Source of the DNA: Progne subis subis
Taxonomy: Eukaryota; Chordata; Aves; Passeriformes; Hirundinidae
NCBI GenBank assembly: GCA_022316685.1
Contig: JAKJHU010000056.1
Location: forward strand, 2,161,872-2,225,871
Reading direction: 5' to 3'
Length of the DNA: 64,000 bases
Made by a program: the position numbers and the translations under genes. The notes below the pieces were generated by a model. The model saw nothing but the letters and a program-made list of their open reading frames with translations. It had not been told where the DNA came from and did no database searches. This document shows positions 47,311 through 60,375 of the stretch, piece by piece. The first letter of the stretch is position 1, and the number at the start of each line of letters is the position of its first letter.

Positions 47311-50039
47311 CACATCCCCACCTCACTGAATGCAGGGAGCTCTCTCTCACTAGAAGTAGACCAGCTGCCTCTGTGGTTTGGGCGTTACAGGCTGTGGTGC
47401 AGACTCCAACAATGATGATAATAAAACCAGTCCTTTCCAATGATTTCACCACCTCTTTATTTTGTTCTGTGGTTTTCCCATGTTATCTGAGCACAGATGC
47501 CTGTGATTTCTTTTCCTGATCCATTACCCTCACTGTATTAACCTCTTCCTACCCAGTGGTTTTCTTTACCAAGGTGTGTTTAGACATGTCTGGGAAGTAA
47601 AAATCTTAAGCCACATTAATACACATATATCCAAATTCAAGGGTCATAGTGAGGTCCATACTTAATCTAAAAGACAGGAGACCAGAGGAAGGGAAGTGGT
47701 GAACAAAAGGCAAAATATCTCCTTTGCACCATAACCCTTTCTTCACTTCTCCATGGGCTGCAGCCTTGCATTCAGCACTATGCAGATTGCCTTTGAACAA
47801 GGTTTTTGCAAATGGAATGCTGACACAGGGCAGGAGGATCTTCCTGCAGGTATCCAGTCCCTCAGTGCTGGAAGTGTCAGAGCAGGAGACTCACAGGCTT
47901 CCTAAAGGCAGATTTGGGAAGGAAGAGGTGGTATTACGGCAAAAGCAAACGAGAGTGCTGGTCTAAGAATTTGGGTAATGGCTTGACCCTCTTGAACTAG
48001 CACAAATCAAGGATTATTCTGTTGCCATCCAGTGAGTTATGTGGCTGTAAAACTGGTACAAGTGGAGAAACAAGCTCTACGTCTTCCTGACACTGTGTCA
48101 GTAAAAAACATTTTGACTTATTTTGTCTGTGCCACCCTGATATTTACCACCATAACTTGCTTCCTTTGACTTTTTTTATTACTGGTTCACTTTAAGCTGT
48201 TCTATATAGATACACAATATTACCTTTAATGTGCAAGATCATCCTTCGGTCAACGCATCATTCACCAGCGAGGTGACATTTGGGCAAAATGGGGAATTTT
48301 CACTTCTCCCTTTCCTCTCTCCTGCTTCCTGCCAAGCATGGGATATACATGGAGATAACACACTGGGCCCAATCCTTATCCTTGTTGCAGTCTTGTCGTT
48401 GATCTGGATTTACACAGATGTAGCAGAACAGAACTGAACTTGCTGTCTGTCTCTTTTTTCATGCACACACATCACGATTCGGGATTTTGTTCTGACTTCA
48501 AAGCAGATGCAGGATGTAGATTAATATGCTCTACCTCAAAGGAAGTTGTCACCAGGCAGACAAAGTGCTTCTTCTTTTATGATAACTCATAATTTATCAA
48601 AGAAAATCCAATCAATTTGTTGGTAAAAGAAACATGTTTTTCGTGAATTTAGACCACAATGAAGGTTTCAATGACAAAGCAAGAGAAGGATGAATTAATC
48701 AGACTTGGCATCTAACACTTAGTGGGGAAGAGCACAAAGCTCAGCTGGAACATTTATTCTCCTGGGTACTCAGTCCCCAGATGGCAGCTTTGTCCCCTGG
48801 TGTCACTTGCCCTCTCCTCCCAACTCCCTGCTGCTCTTTGCCCTCTGAAGATCGATAACAGCATGGGGTGGATGTAAAACTGGAGTACATCCTGGTGCAA
48901 ACGACTGCTTGGGGTACAGGTCACTGGAGACGGAGCCAGGAGGTGATCTATCCGGAACAGTCGATGTCCCTGTGCTTCCAGCGTAGTGTCCCTTGCCACA
49001 GGCACAAAAATAAAGGCCAATTTCATAACAAACCCAGAAGCTGTCCCTCAAAGCTGGGCAGACTTTTTCTCTCACTTCCCAGTGTTTCAGGCTCAGGGTT
49101 TCCATTAGTGACCTCTCTATTTAGTTCAGAATCAAGGAACTTTCCCCAAACACAAAACAAACAAGAAAAAGCTGGAAGAAGAAGAATAGGACAGGTGACA
49201 CCATCAAATGAATGGAAGAGCAGAGCAGCATCCTACAGCTTAAATAGAAAGGTGATAGCTAAAATAGTCACGTCTAGTACACATCCAATCCCGGGGCTGG
49301 ATCCCAAGGGACATTGTGTGCAGACAGACAATACAAAGATTGTTATGAACGAGGATTACTTCACCACCTCTTGCAGCCACTTCAGAAGAGAACTAAAGGT
49401 AAAGCTTCTTGAAAAGTGCCTGGGAAAACTGTAGCATGTCTGAGGGCAAAAAGTGTTATATTTATAAACCAACAGAACTCAAGGAGCTGGGGCTGGAAGA
49501 AAGATACCAAGTCCCAGTCCCAGGGCAGGTTCAGGTAGAGCTTAACAATTCCTGATGTTTTTTAACCTGTTTTTTTTTTTAACCTCTAAACTCTCTAGCG
49601 ATGAAGATGCTACACCTTCCCCAGGACAGATCCAAACAGGGATTGCCAGGAGGCAGCAGGGAGCAGACCCACCTGTTCTGTTGCAGAAGAAGGGTTTAGC
49701 TGTGCACAAGAAAGCTGGGCTGGGCTACCTGTCCTCAGGGCCCCACATCGTTTCTTTTACTAGCACAGGTAAAAATAATAAACTCTTCTAATTAAGCCTT
49801 TTTATATTTGCAAGCAACCTCCTCACCTTTTTAGCAACATTATTTTTGTACTTCTAATGGATGTTTCTCTGGCTTGGAGGACCAGACCTGCACACTGCCC
49901 AAAAGATGTGGTCACACCTTTAGTTCAGCATGCAATTTTTAGAAAGGTTTTGTTTTCCTGTCGAGACCACCTGATAAGTAGCTGGCAACACTGGGCAGTA
50001 TTGCTGGAGTCTTGATAAGCTTAAATTTAATAAATGCAC
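47311..50039. other. Unassigned non-coding sequence
   Basis: No repeat or gene recognised. The longest frame free of homopolymer artefacts in the window (48868-49434, 188 codons, +) lies here, but it has no domain, signal peptide or splice support. Confidence 0.5.
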
Positions 50040-50087
50040 ACATTCTTGGGATCTCGATAATTATACATTCTTGGGATCTCAATAATT
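50040..50087. repeat. 25-base tandem duplication
   Basis: A unit beginning ACATTCTTGGGATCTC at 50040 is repeated at 50065. The copies differ at one site, CG in the first and CA in the second, the typical signature of methyl-CpG decay. Confidence 0.92.
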
Positions 50088-50921
50088 GAAAGAATCTGGT
50101 TACAGCAATCTAAGAGAAGAAAGGATGATTTTCCCTTCTGGCACAGTTTTATGTAGTTGTATTATTACTTGTTCCTTTTTGAAACTAAGTCAAATGAAAT
50201 GTGTCCTCTTATGATGCATTTTGAACATGCTGATATAATTCCTTAAGTACAATATTCATGGCACCAAAACGCTCTTCAGTATTAATTACTGTGACAGTGA
50301 CACAGACTTTTTTTGTCAAACGCCTTTGTGGCTTAGCTGGTCAAGGCTCCTTTTCATCATTCATACTCCGCTCTCTCCACAGTACCTCCTGCTAAGCTTG
50401 TGATGCAGCCTGAACTTAGCAGATGGGCCAGGTTACATCATGGAAGAGCAGAAATACAAAACTCTGGAGCTCCAAAGTCTGCTCTAGAGACAGACACGAT
50501 GTAAGATCCTTGTCAGGGTGAACATAAACCACATCCTCTCAAACTTGTCCTTATTAATAAGAAGTAACAAGACCAGCTGTAATTTATATGAGCTGGTTGG
50601 TCATGATTTTCTTTGTACAAGCAGCCAACATATGCTTTCAGTCTAGCATCACCTAGTTCAAAGAAAACAATAAAAAAGGACAAATGTCAAAGGACCATGA
50701 ACATCAGCTCAGCAAGTGTGTCTTGTCTGTAGCACGCAGTGGCTGTGCCAAGGTTCCAGTGACAGCCTCTTGCCACATAGGCAGTGATGTGGAGCTGCAG
50801 AGGAGTGGTATGTGGAAGGCAAGATGCTGTAATGTCAGCCAGAGCCTGGAGCAGTTTCTCTCCCCTTCCATGATGATAATCACTACTGTGCAATTCTTAA
50901 ACTTTAGGCAGCAATAACAAG
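50088..50921. other. Unassigned non-coding sequence
   Basis: No recognised feature; open frames are below 80 codons. Confidence 0.5.
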
Positions 50922-50955
50922 GCCAAGGTCAGTTTTGTGCCAAGATCAGTTTTGT
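50922..50955. repeat. 17-base tandem duplication
   Basis: GCCAAGGTCAGTTTTGT (50922-50938) is followed directly by GCCAAGATCAGTTTTGT (50939-50955), one mismatch. Confidence 0.93.
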
Positions 50956-53900
50956 TTGTTTTTAGATGGGAGTTCAAGTCTCCTCACTATTTTCCTTCTG
51001 CAAGATCAAGCCTGCTGATTGTCTTTCACTTGTCTGGGCTTGGGACTCCAGCCATTCACTTTTTGGTTCCCCAGTGCAAGTTTCTAGTCTGAGATTATTT
51101 GTGGCAAGTCTTTCTTCAAAACCATCCACATTTACACATAGTAATAAAGTTTGTATTCTTCCACCTCCCCTCTGGGCTTCATTTCAATGCTCAAGTGTTG
51201 CTTAAAGCAACAAACAACATGCAGATATGTTTAAAAATTCTTGGGTGTTTTGTTCTCCTCCTTTCCTTGTGCTGGTGTTGATTTGCCTTGTGAAAATATC
51301 CACCTCCTGATTTTGTCTTTCAACATGTTTAGCAGTGTCTTCCAAATTGCCCTGTGTGAAGGTGAAAGGCATAATCTCTGTGTCATTAAAGCTCAGATCT
51401 CTCAGAAGGGTCTCTTTCCCTCAGCTGAGCTAGCTGATGCTTTCAGAGGCAGGCAGCACCCTGGGGCATAGCAGTGAGGAGAGAGTGAAATTTCAGCATT
51501 GATACACCCAAGAAGTAAGTAAACAAAGCAGTGCCCAAATAACATGTCAGAACTCCATTCTCTTGGGCTTGTCTTTGGCTGGACCACTGCAAAGCACTAC
51601 TAACCCTGCAGTATAAATGCCAGGCTGTTCTGGAATTTTTCCCAAGAATTTCCAGTGATGCCAAGGCTATCAATGTGAACAGAGTTTTAAGAAGAATCTG
51701 GGTTTTGCACATGTCCACCATGTCAGGTTCAGAAGTTCCACTGAACTAATCATTCTGAATGTAGTCAGTCATGCCAAAATGCTTTCCAGACAGAAATGGA
51801 GATTCAGGAGAAAATTTTGAATAAAAGCTATAGCATGCTAATCTGCTGTTCTTCCACCTCCCCCTACTGTGACATGCATCCACTTTAATTTTTTTGTTCC
51901 GAGAGTGCTTCTAAATTATGAGAAGCTCCTGTCAACTGCACAAACTAAATGCTAAAAGAAAGAAAGCAAACCAGAGTAAAAATATCATCTTTCCTTTCAG
52001 CAATTACAATTACATTTACACACCTCTTACACCCCCTGTTCCTTACACCCCTTTGTGCCATCCACCTTCTCCTCAAGAAGACAAAGTAAGGAAGCACGTC
52101 TGTGACTCAAGCTGTAAAAGTCAAAACCACTAAACAGCTTTTTAAGCAGTGCACTCCTTTTTCCAATCTCAAATGCAAGAAGGTCATTTGCAGTCCTCAG
52201 GGTTCTGAGATTATTTATGAAGCAACAGCCACTACACTCATTGTACCTCCCGCTCTCAATGGGACTCATCGTTCAGAGCTGTTGAGCAGTTGGGAACAAT
52301 TACAGAGGATAAACTGAATGAAATATGGGATGCTGTGAATGTGTCAAGACTTCAACCAGTGGAATTTACATACATGAATAAATATCGAATATTGTTTAGT
52401 AATGACACTCCTGCATAGCCTCTGTACTGAGCATCCTGCAATGTAAAATAATTGCTACCTTTATTATCAGTTACCAGCCCTAACAGCAAGCAAGAAGCAG
52501 CTTCTAATCTGTGAGACAAAGGGGGAATTAGGAGATGTATCTCCATTAGCTTGTGCAAATAGTAAAAGCTCTCTCTCAACCTCTTTTTCAGCAGGGAGGC
52601 TAAGTGGACTGTAGTTTTCTCATTGCCTACATTTAGACTGTGACGAACAGAAACATAAGCATGTTGTGGATTGAGACAAATTTCCCCAAGATATTGTTGT
52701 GGAAGTATTAGGACCAAAAAAAGGGATTCTAAAAGTTGACTGAGCAAAGCTGTTATTCACAGAAGAGGAGAGATCTCCAGACACAAAGTGATTTCACAAC
52801 CCTGGCTGGGGCCTCAGTGTTCAGGGAGGCTCATTTCCACCATGACTCAAGCCCCAAATAACTCTTTTGCTCAGCCAAGCCCTTCCTTGGCTTGCTGAAC
52901 CTGGCAGAGCGACCATTGGATACGAATGCAACATCTGAGCGGGAATCACCCAGAAACATGCCAGGAGAGGCACCCAAACTTTCCTTTCCCCAAAAAGCAT
53001 GTGGTTTGCAAGATGGCAAGCCTTGCAGGGTCTCAAAAGCTCATTGCTTTTCAAAGGATAGAATTTGCTTACAGCTCCTTGTCCAAACTGAAGTGGCAAT
53101 GGGTTGCTTTTCATTTTGGGCTTGGTCACAAATTTCCCTGACTCCTTCCATCACAAAGAGGGAAGGAGATGGAAAACACAATATGAATGTGTTCAATGTC
53201 CCAGGCCAGAGTGCTTCCCAGTAGTGTAAGCTTAGCAATAAAGGAAATAAGAGTAACATGTAGAAGAAAAGGACAAAAATGAATCAGATTTTATGATAAA
53301 GATTACATGGTCCCAATTCAGGGCAGTGTTGCTGTCCAGGGTAAGCTGGACAATATTCCAGATATAAAAGCAGCCAGTCAGTAGTGGCCAAGAGAGGACT
53401 TAAGCAAAATGCCCAGTGGGCTGAAAATGGCTTGAAAACAGTTTCTAAAAGAGGTGTGGCCCTTGAAAAGGCAGAGAAATGCATTGGCTGTTTTGAGTTC
53501 TTGGATAGCTCTTGATCATTTTGAAGGGAATTTTAGCCCAAGTGTAATGTTAAACACTCATCTTTCAGTTGTCCTAAATGCAGAGCTGTGGGTTTGGTCC
53601 AAGGCTCGGCCATGTGTTTCCTGCACAAAGAACTCCAAGTTCATTCATCCAACTGGGGATTCAGGGTGCTCTGGAAAAAATGATTCCTCACTTCTCCCAT
53701 CCCACCCATCCCTGCTCCTTCACCTGCTGCAGGTTCTTCAGTGTGAGGTTTGATTCCTATGATGAGCCTTAGCTCTTCCAGGAGCTCTTTGCCCACGAGC
53801 CTTTCCCATTCCTGGGGGCAGGAAGGCAAGATGGGTGGATGGAAACATTTGCTCATTCCTGGTTTTCCTTCACTTTCACATCCCAGTGTCAGTCATAAGG

Positions 53901-54406
53901 CTCTGAAAGCCACATCGTGTTCTCTTAATCATCTCTTGCTAACTCATTAATTCATCAATTGCTGTTGTTTGGTCCTGCTATTAAATGCAATTAATTGCAA
54001 GAGCTGATGAAGCAACACAGTTGGGCTCCTCTCCCCGAGACTGTGTTGGTGTGTACAGACCTCTCAGGAGCAGACCAGCACCAGCTCCTGGCTACACCAA
54101 CCTCTGCCAGGGTGTTTCTGCCCTGGCAGCAGCTCTTGCGGAGGCAATAAATGGAAGGATTACAGGTTTTTCAGCCACAGGCTGGAGTTCATTGCAAAGC
54201 TCCCCCAGAAGCTGACACGATATCTCCTGGCCTGTGAACTGCAAGGTGAAAAACACACACGTTGCTGCTTTGTCCATCAGATGTGTCACCTGCAGGTTTA
54301 AACGTGGAAGTGTTGGCTTATCTCACTTCAGCTTCTATTTCAAGTGGACATCCTCATCAAACCTATAAACAATTTTCCTATGATTCACACTACCTCTCTG
54401 GATAAG

Positions 54407-54420
54407 AAAAAAAAAAAAAA
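54407..54420. repeat. Poly-A run, 14 bases
   Basis: Uninterrupted A homopolymer. Confidence 0.9.
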
Positions 54421-55103
54421 GTAATTTCTGTCTTTTTTCTTCCTCAAATGAGCACGGAGGTTAAGGAAATTTCTCTTGTGTTTCGACTGGTAGCTATAAT
54501 GTAGAGACACATATATTTTATAGATGCATACATGTATTTTGCTGTGCAACCTTCAGCTTCAGCAGGATGGGCTTGACCTGACTTTTGTGCCAGAGTTACA
54601 CAAGGATCAGCGAGAAGTGGTGAAGGTCTGGACAGTTTTAAATCCCCCCAGTCTGACAAAATCAGAATCATCAAGAAAAGCACCTACTTGACTCCTGGGC
54701 TGGGAATACATACAGGTCTCAGGTAATTATTCAAGTTTCTAAAGGACTTCCTAGCAACCTGTGGGTCTAGGGATTTCTTTCCATTTTAATGAACGTTTGG
54801 TTGGGTAGAATCTAAAGGCAGTTTACAGAGTGAAACTTCCTACTTGCCACAAGCTATTGGCATTTTCACGTCCTGTTTATATGTCAGCTGGATACTCAGA
54901 AGTATTGTTTAGGTTTGGAGGGAGAGGTGTGCTGTTTTAGAAGCACAGTTTCCACAGAGGAGTGCTCTATGATTTCCGATAATCACCTCTCTAAGGTGTT
55001 TTAATGTGCACACACACAAATAATGGCATCAACCCCACTGAAATCAGTGTATTTGTAAATCTTGGCCAAGCCTGTGCTTAGTAAATATTTTAATGCTCTT
55101 TTA

Positions 55104-55143
55104 TTTTCTTTTTTCTTTTCTTTTCTTTTTTTTTTCCCCTTCT
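55104..55143. repeat. Polypyrimidine (TTTTC)n-like tract
   Basis: Forty bases of pure T and C on the + strand with irregular TTTTC units and a 12-base T run. Such tracts can form triplex-like structures. Confidence 0.9.
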
Positions 55144-58100
55144 GTATTCTGACACATGCAACCACCATCTATGCTAGACTATAGAGACAAAAGATTTTAT
55201 GGGCCACACACAGGATCTTTCACATTTAGCATTTTGTTTCATCCCAGTCTGGTCCAAAACAGGCTTGGAACACATTTGCATGATGGTGTCTCACCCTGCC
55301 TGGAGTCTATTCTGTCACTATTCTGGCAACAAGCAGAGTTGTCAATCTGGCACTTTATACCAGCTCAGGGTACACTCAAAAATGTAAAAACAACAGCAAG
55401 ATAGAAAAACTTCCCTCAACATTTATTTACCAGATAGATAGGATGGGAGATGCCCTGTTCATTTCAGTGAGCAATATGCATTTTATGACCTTCTCATGAC
55501 GGTTTTATGCCTATTATGATCAGTTTGCCTTTTTTATCAAATAAAGAAAAGCTAACGTAAAGAGCTAACATTCAAATAACATTTAAAACTGAGATAAAGT
55601 GACAAAGCTGTGCTGGGATGACATTATGACTGACATTTTGTCCTTTGTTGGGAGTGGCAAAAGGATAGAAATGCAAGGAAAAAAGAAAATAAATTTCAAC
55701 CTTCCATTTAATTATGAGACATTCTGTCAATTAGTGTCACAATTTGTCATTTTGAGGGTAGGCCCCTAAAACTTCAACAACAACTCCTCTCTGAGCATCA
55801 CTGTGCTGCTGTTGACAACCTCCACGTGCTATGTGGTGTCTGTATGGAAGATTTGGCTCCAGAGGCTCCATGGGTGGAGGAAACTTTTTTTCTAATCATA
55901 GTACTCTGTTACTCTGCAGTTCTGTAGAGTGGAAGAAGTTAACCTGAGTTTGAAACTTCATTTTTATCCCTGGCTTCTTGGACAAGTGGTTATTCCTGCT
56001 TTAAAATGGGGGTGAGGATCCCTGGCTAAGAAAGGGTGAACTAATGATGACACTAGAGATATTGATAACTCTGGAAAAAGTGATATTGATCCATGCATTT
56101 TTTTTCCCTCCTCCCCTGCTTTCATAATTGAACAGTTATGAAATAAAGTGTTCTTTCCCCCTTCTGTACTTGGAACATGGTGATTTATCAACACAGACAG
56201 TCTGAGGCCCAGAAGATAAAATGCAAAGCGTGAACTGAAGTAAATAACTGAAATTCCCAGCATGAACTAAATCACATTTTATTACCTTTAATATTTCAAT
56301 TGCTTTTTAGCATGAGAAGCAGAGACCAGGATGCATGCAGGAGCTCTAAACCTCCCTCTCCTCTGAACAGCTTTAGTCATTCTCCTCCTTCTCCTGGGGA
56401 GCCATCCTTGCCTGCACGGAAAACAGGGATGTAAATTCGCCCTCCTCAGGAACCCGCTCTGGGATGTGGCAATTGCAGAATTCCTCACAGCGCAGATCAT
56501 TAGGGAATCTAAGTTGGAAATTTAATCTCCTCAGGCTGCTTCTATAACACAGGGAGTAAGGACTCCCCAATAAAACATTCTGATCTCACACACCCCAAAT
56601 TTTTCCCCAGTGGGTGCATTTTTCTCTCTGACATTTATGGAGAGCATCTAAGGCACTTCAGCCATCCTACCAACAAGCTGACACGCTTGCCAAGATCAAA
56701 AATCATCTTTTCTCCTGCCTTTCTCCCAGTAGTTTATTAACTAATATCAGCTGTGATTTCCATTTTGAATCTGGCTGACCCTGAAGATTCTTAGTGTTTC
56801 AATACATTCTTTCCTCTCCAGCAGACCATCTCTAATGTGTTCAATCCTCTTCAATAAATCAGTGTCTACTGCATGGGTCAATTCAGACTGAAGTCTGCAG
56901 CTGTATGCAGCAGATCCTTTCACCTTGCTCTTCCACAGGCCCTCCAGAGAAGTGAAACACGTGGGAATTAAAAGCACAGTGGATGAAAAACTGCAGGCTG
57001 TAGCTCATTAGCAGAGACCATGACTAAATGACTTGCTGCAGGAATTTAAGCACTGAGCAGTTTTCTCGCTTTCTACTAATTCCCACTCCTGAATCCTTCA
57101 TTTTCATGTTCTACCACCATCAAGTCAATTATTCGATCCACAGATAAGTAACCACAGGAAATGTTTATTAAACTGATTTTTACATTTCAGCACCTGAAAG
57201 AATCCCGGCATTAAATTTTGATACATGATTGCTGAACATTTTAAGCACTTCTACTCCAAAGTTTCCATTTTTCATGTTTAGGAATTGGTTCAATTCTTAT
57301 TCCTAGAAAAACCTGGTTTGGGCAAACCAATTACTTACAATGACTGACTTTTGCACCAACAGGAAAAAAAGGAGGAAGGGGTTATAGCACAGCATACTTG
57401 GGGAAATCCTTTGTCTTACAAACCAACTGCTCTCTCAAAAGGCTTTACAATTTCACACACAAGTTTATTGGCAGTGTCTGCTGAATGAGGATGATTCTTT
57501 TAAAAGGGTTTCCTGGAAAATGCCACCTTTGGTTGATATTTTTCTTTTCCAGGAATTCTGAGAGTTTACACAAAAGATTCAGCAGAGCTATACACACAGA
57601 GAAGTGAACATGTTATTTTCAAACCACTCTGCTGCTACTTTCTCACCATTTGATGCTTTTTTGCTCAGCCATTCCGATCATCTTTTCATTATCAGACAAA
57701 TCCTTAAGAATTTCCTCTGGAGACTTATCCGCTGCAACAAGAGAATGTTTTCCTTCAGCAAGGACGAATCAACATTAGGTAAAAGCTTCAGGATTTTTCC
57801 GAGGCTTTAAAAGGCTGGAAAGTACCAAGCTAAAGCACATGTGTCTTGAGCCTCATTCTCCTTTCACCTACCACACTTAATGCAGTCAACCTCGTTTTAC
57901 ATCCACTATTCCAAGAAGAAAAGCTTGTAGGGGTGCCAAGTGTTTGTAAATCCAGCTGAAGCCATTAGACCGAAGGATTCCAGCAATTCTGAAACTCAGG
58001 TTGTGTCTTCCTTCCTTTTGCTTCCCTGACTGCTATGAAGGAGATTTTGGCACTTGCAACAGCTGCTGCCTTATGCACATCTCCCAGCACGCAGACTTGG

Positions 58101-60103
58101 GTGCTGCTGCCATCCCAAACCAGGTGTCCCTAGAGCCAGTGCGATAGCTTGGGGTGTGCTCTCACACACGAACCTTTATTTTCATGGCTTGGAGCGCTCA
58201 CCAACAAAAGCCAGGTCAAAGCTCTCCAGTGCCATCTGCCAAAAGCAGGTTTCCATGTAGGCTGGTCCTGTGCCTGGTGCCTGTGTCTCAGAAAGGAGCA
58301 GCCCTGGAGCTGCTGGAATTGCAGCAAGGACTGGGGATAGAGGGGTCTCTCCATCCTCTCCTGCCCACTGAATTGCCAGCAACAGATGAATTCTTCCCTT
58401 GGAGGGTTTCTTTCCACTCTCACCAGTGGCACCTTTTTCCCTTCACTAAGTCGCTCATTACCCCAATCCTAATGTGTCTTTTATTCCCCAGCTCACCTTC
58501 CTCTAAGGAGAAAATCATTGCAGTGATGAACAGATTTCCCAAGAAGGGGTATAGCTGAGAAGCAGCGCAGAGGCTGAAAAATTGTATTATGCATTAGGCA
58601 TTATGATATTTTAACGGGGCTCAGTATCACTTTGCTTCCAATCACCCAGAGATCCAACTATTCATCTGCACTGGGAGCACCAGTAAATATTTGATCTGTT
58701 CAATCTGCAGTCAGCCAACCAAACAAGGACTGACTGTTCCACCAGTCTCCTTATTTTCTTATCCCATGCTATTTGGAGGGATTCTTAAGTCAACAGACTT
58801 TCTCCCTCACTCCTTCCCTCCTTTCCTCTCAGATAATGCATCTCAGCCCTGATTTCACTGTTAAACTCCATGGCATGATGGAAAATGCCAGCCACAGATG
58901 TTGCCTACGCTTCATTATTTGCATGCACGTAACAAATTCCTCACCACAAATTTCCAGGGTTGCATTATAACTTATCCTATAATGTAGGAGAGGAGTTAAA
59001 GCTGGGGGATGGGAGCCAGGGGTGTCTCAGACACACAGACATCCCAGTGCACAGACCCTCTGAGCTGTTGCTTAGCATGGAGAAGCATTTATACCCTAAA
59101 GTTGTGGTTGCAGTGGTAATAATTTCTCACAATACAAATTCCCCACAGCACAAATTTAGCAATTCATTCTCCTTTGAGTGGTCAAAAGAAACTCGGCAAC
59201 CGTAAGATTTTATAATTAAAGAGCTGGCATAAGGCTTGAGAGAGGTAGGCTGATTTCTCTTCTTCAAACTTGCATATCCTCGAGAAACACTTCACTTCCC
59301 CAGACAATGCTGGCTGATGTGACTCGTGATTTTGAATATCCCTCTTGACATACACAGCTTTTCAGAGCTTGCTAAGCACCTGGAAAGTTAAATCCCTGCC
59401 TGGCATCTGCAGGCATCCACTAGGGTAAAAATGAAGAAGTTCAAAGCAGCTGGCCATTGGAAATGCCACACCAGCACCACAGCAACTCTTGCCCGAAGGA
59501 AAGGATTAAATGTGCCATTGAATTAGGACTGGTAAATCATCCAGGCTTCATGAGCACCCATAAATAAAATCACAGCTTCATATCCTGGGCTGGCCTGCAG
59601 TGACCCATATGACTGCCTTGTTCTTGGGGTGTTTTTTGGCTCATGCTCCCTGTCACTGTCCCTGTCAGGGATTTTTGTACCTGGCCATGGGCAGGAAACA
59701 GTTTGGACACAGCCACTCTGAGTCTGGAAGGAGAAAAGAGGAGAAAAGGGTTTAGAAATACAGGTATAAAGTGTGTCACTGCTCCTAGCTTCAGGTGAGG
59801 GAACATTCCCTTCTTGTTACCAGCTTCACAGCCACCACCCCTGGGTTTGGGCATGGGCTTCTGGAGCCCAGGGAATCCCACTGGGCATCCAGGGCTGCTG
59901 GATCAGGATGTTCTCTTTGGAATGCTCAAGCGTGGCCAAGCAAGAGGTGATGTGGTGTCAGAAAGGTCAAGAACGAGGTGTTGAGGTCAGAAAATATATC
60001 TGGGCCCAGATCAAGAATTTTAGGTCTTTACTTCCTTGAAAGAGACTTTAAAGTTTGTATTTCTGCTGTCTCTCTTGTTCCCTCTCGGTGAAGGAACAAG
60101 CCC

Positions 60104-60126
60104 TAAATAAATAAATAAATAAATAA
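60104..60126. repeat. (TAAA)n microsatellite
   Basis: Twenty-three bases of perfect four-base repeat. Confidence 0.95.
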
Positions 60127-60354
60127 GCCTCTGTTAGATACTTTCCATCAAGAGACAAAAAGTTAAAAAGCTGGGAGATGTTACACGTACAGACAGCTGG
60201 TACATTTTTTTGCCATCAGTTCTTTCCAGCAATCAATATTATGAAATGTTATGATTATTATCAAATATCATTATGTTAATTTTGAAGCTGTTATGAGCCC
60301 CATCTACTGTCGTCATTACACTTTGAATAAATGATCTGAGTTTTAAAAAAATAG
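60127..60354. other. Unassigned AT-rich sequence between twin microsatellites
   Basis: AT-rich with ATTAT/TTATG words and no recognised element. Confidence 0.5.
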
Positions 60355-60375
60355 AATAAATAAATAAATAAATAA
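60355..60375. repeat. (AATA)n microsatellite
   Basis: Twenty-one bases of the same four-base repeat found 250 bp upstream. Confidence 0.95.

Larger units (their letters stand above)
50956..60103. other. Long unassigned non-coding stretch
   Basis: About 9.1 kb without a recognised transposon, RNA gene or exon. It contains an A run (54407-54420) and a polypyrimidine tract (55104-55143). Long AT-rich parts occur at 55400-55750 and 57100-57350. Frames up to 134 codons (58154-58558) show no family features. Confidence 0.5.

Noticed and set aside
48868..49434. 188-codon open frame on the + strand
   Set aside because: A frame of this length is expected roughly once by chance in 64 kb and six frames. 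It shows no domain, repeat or targeting signal, and its composition is ordinary.
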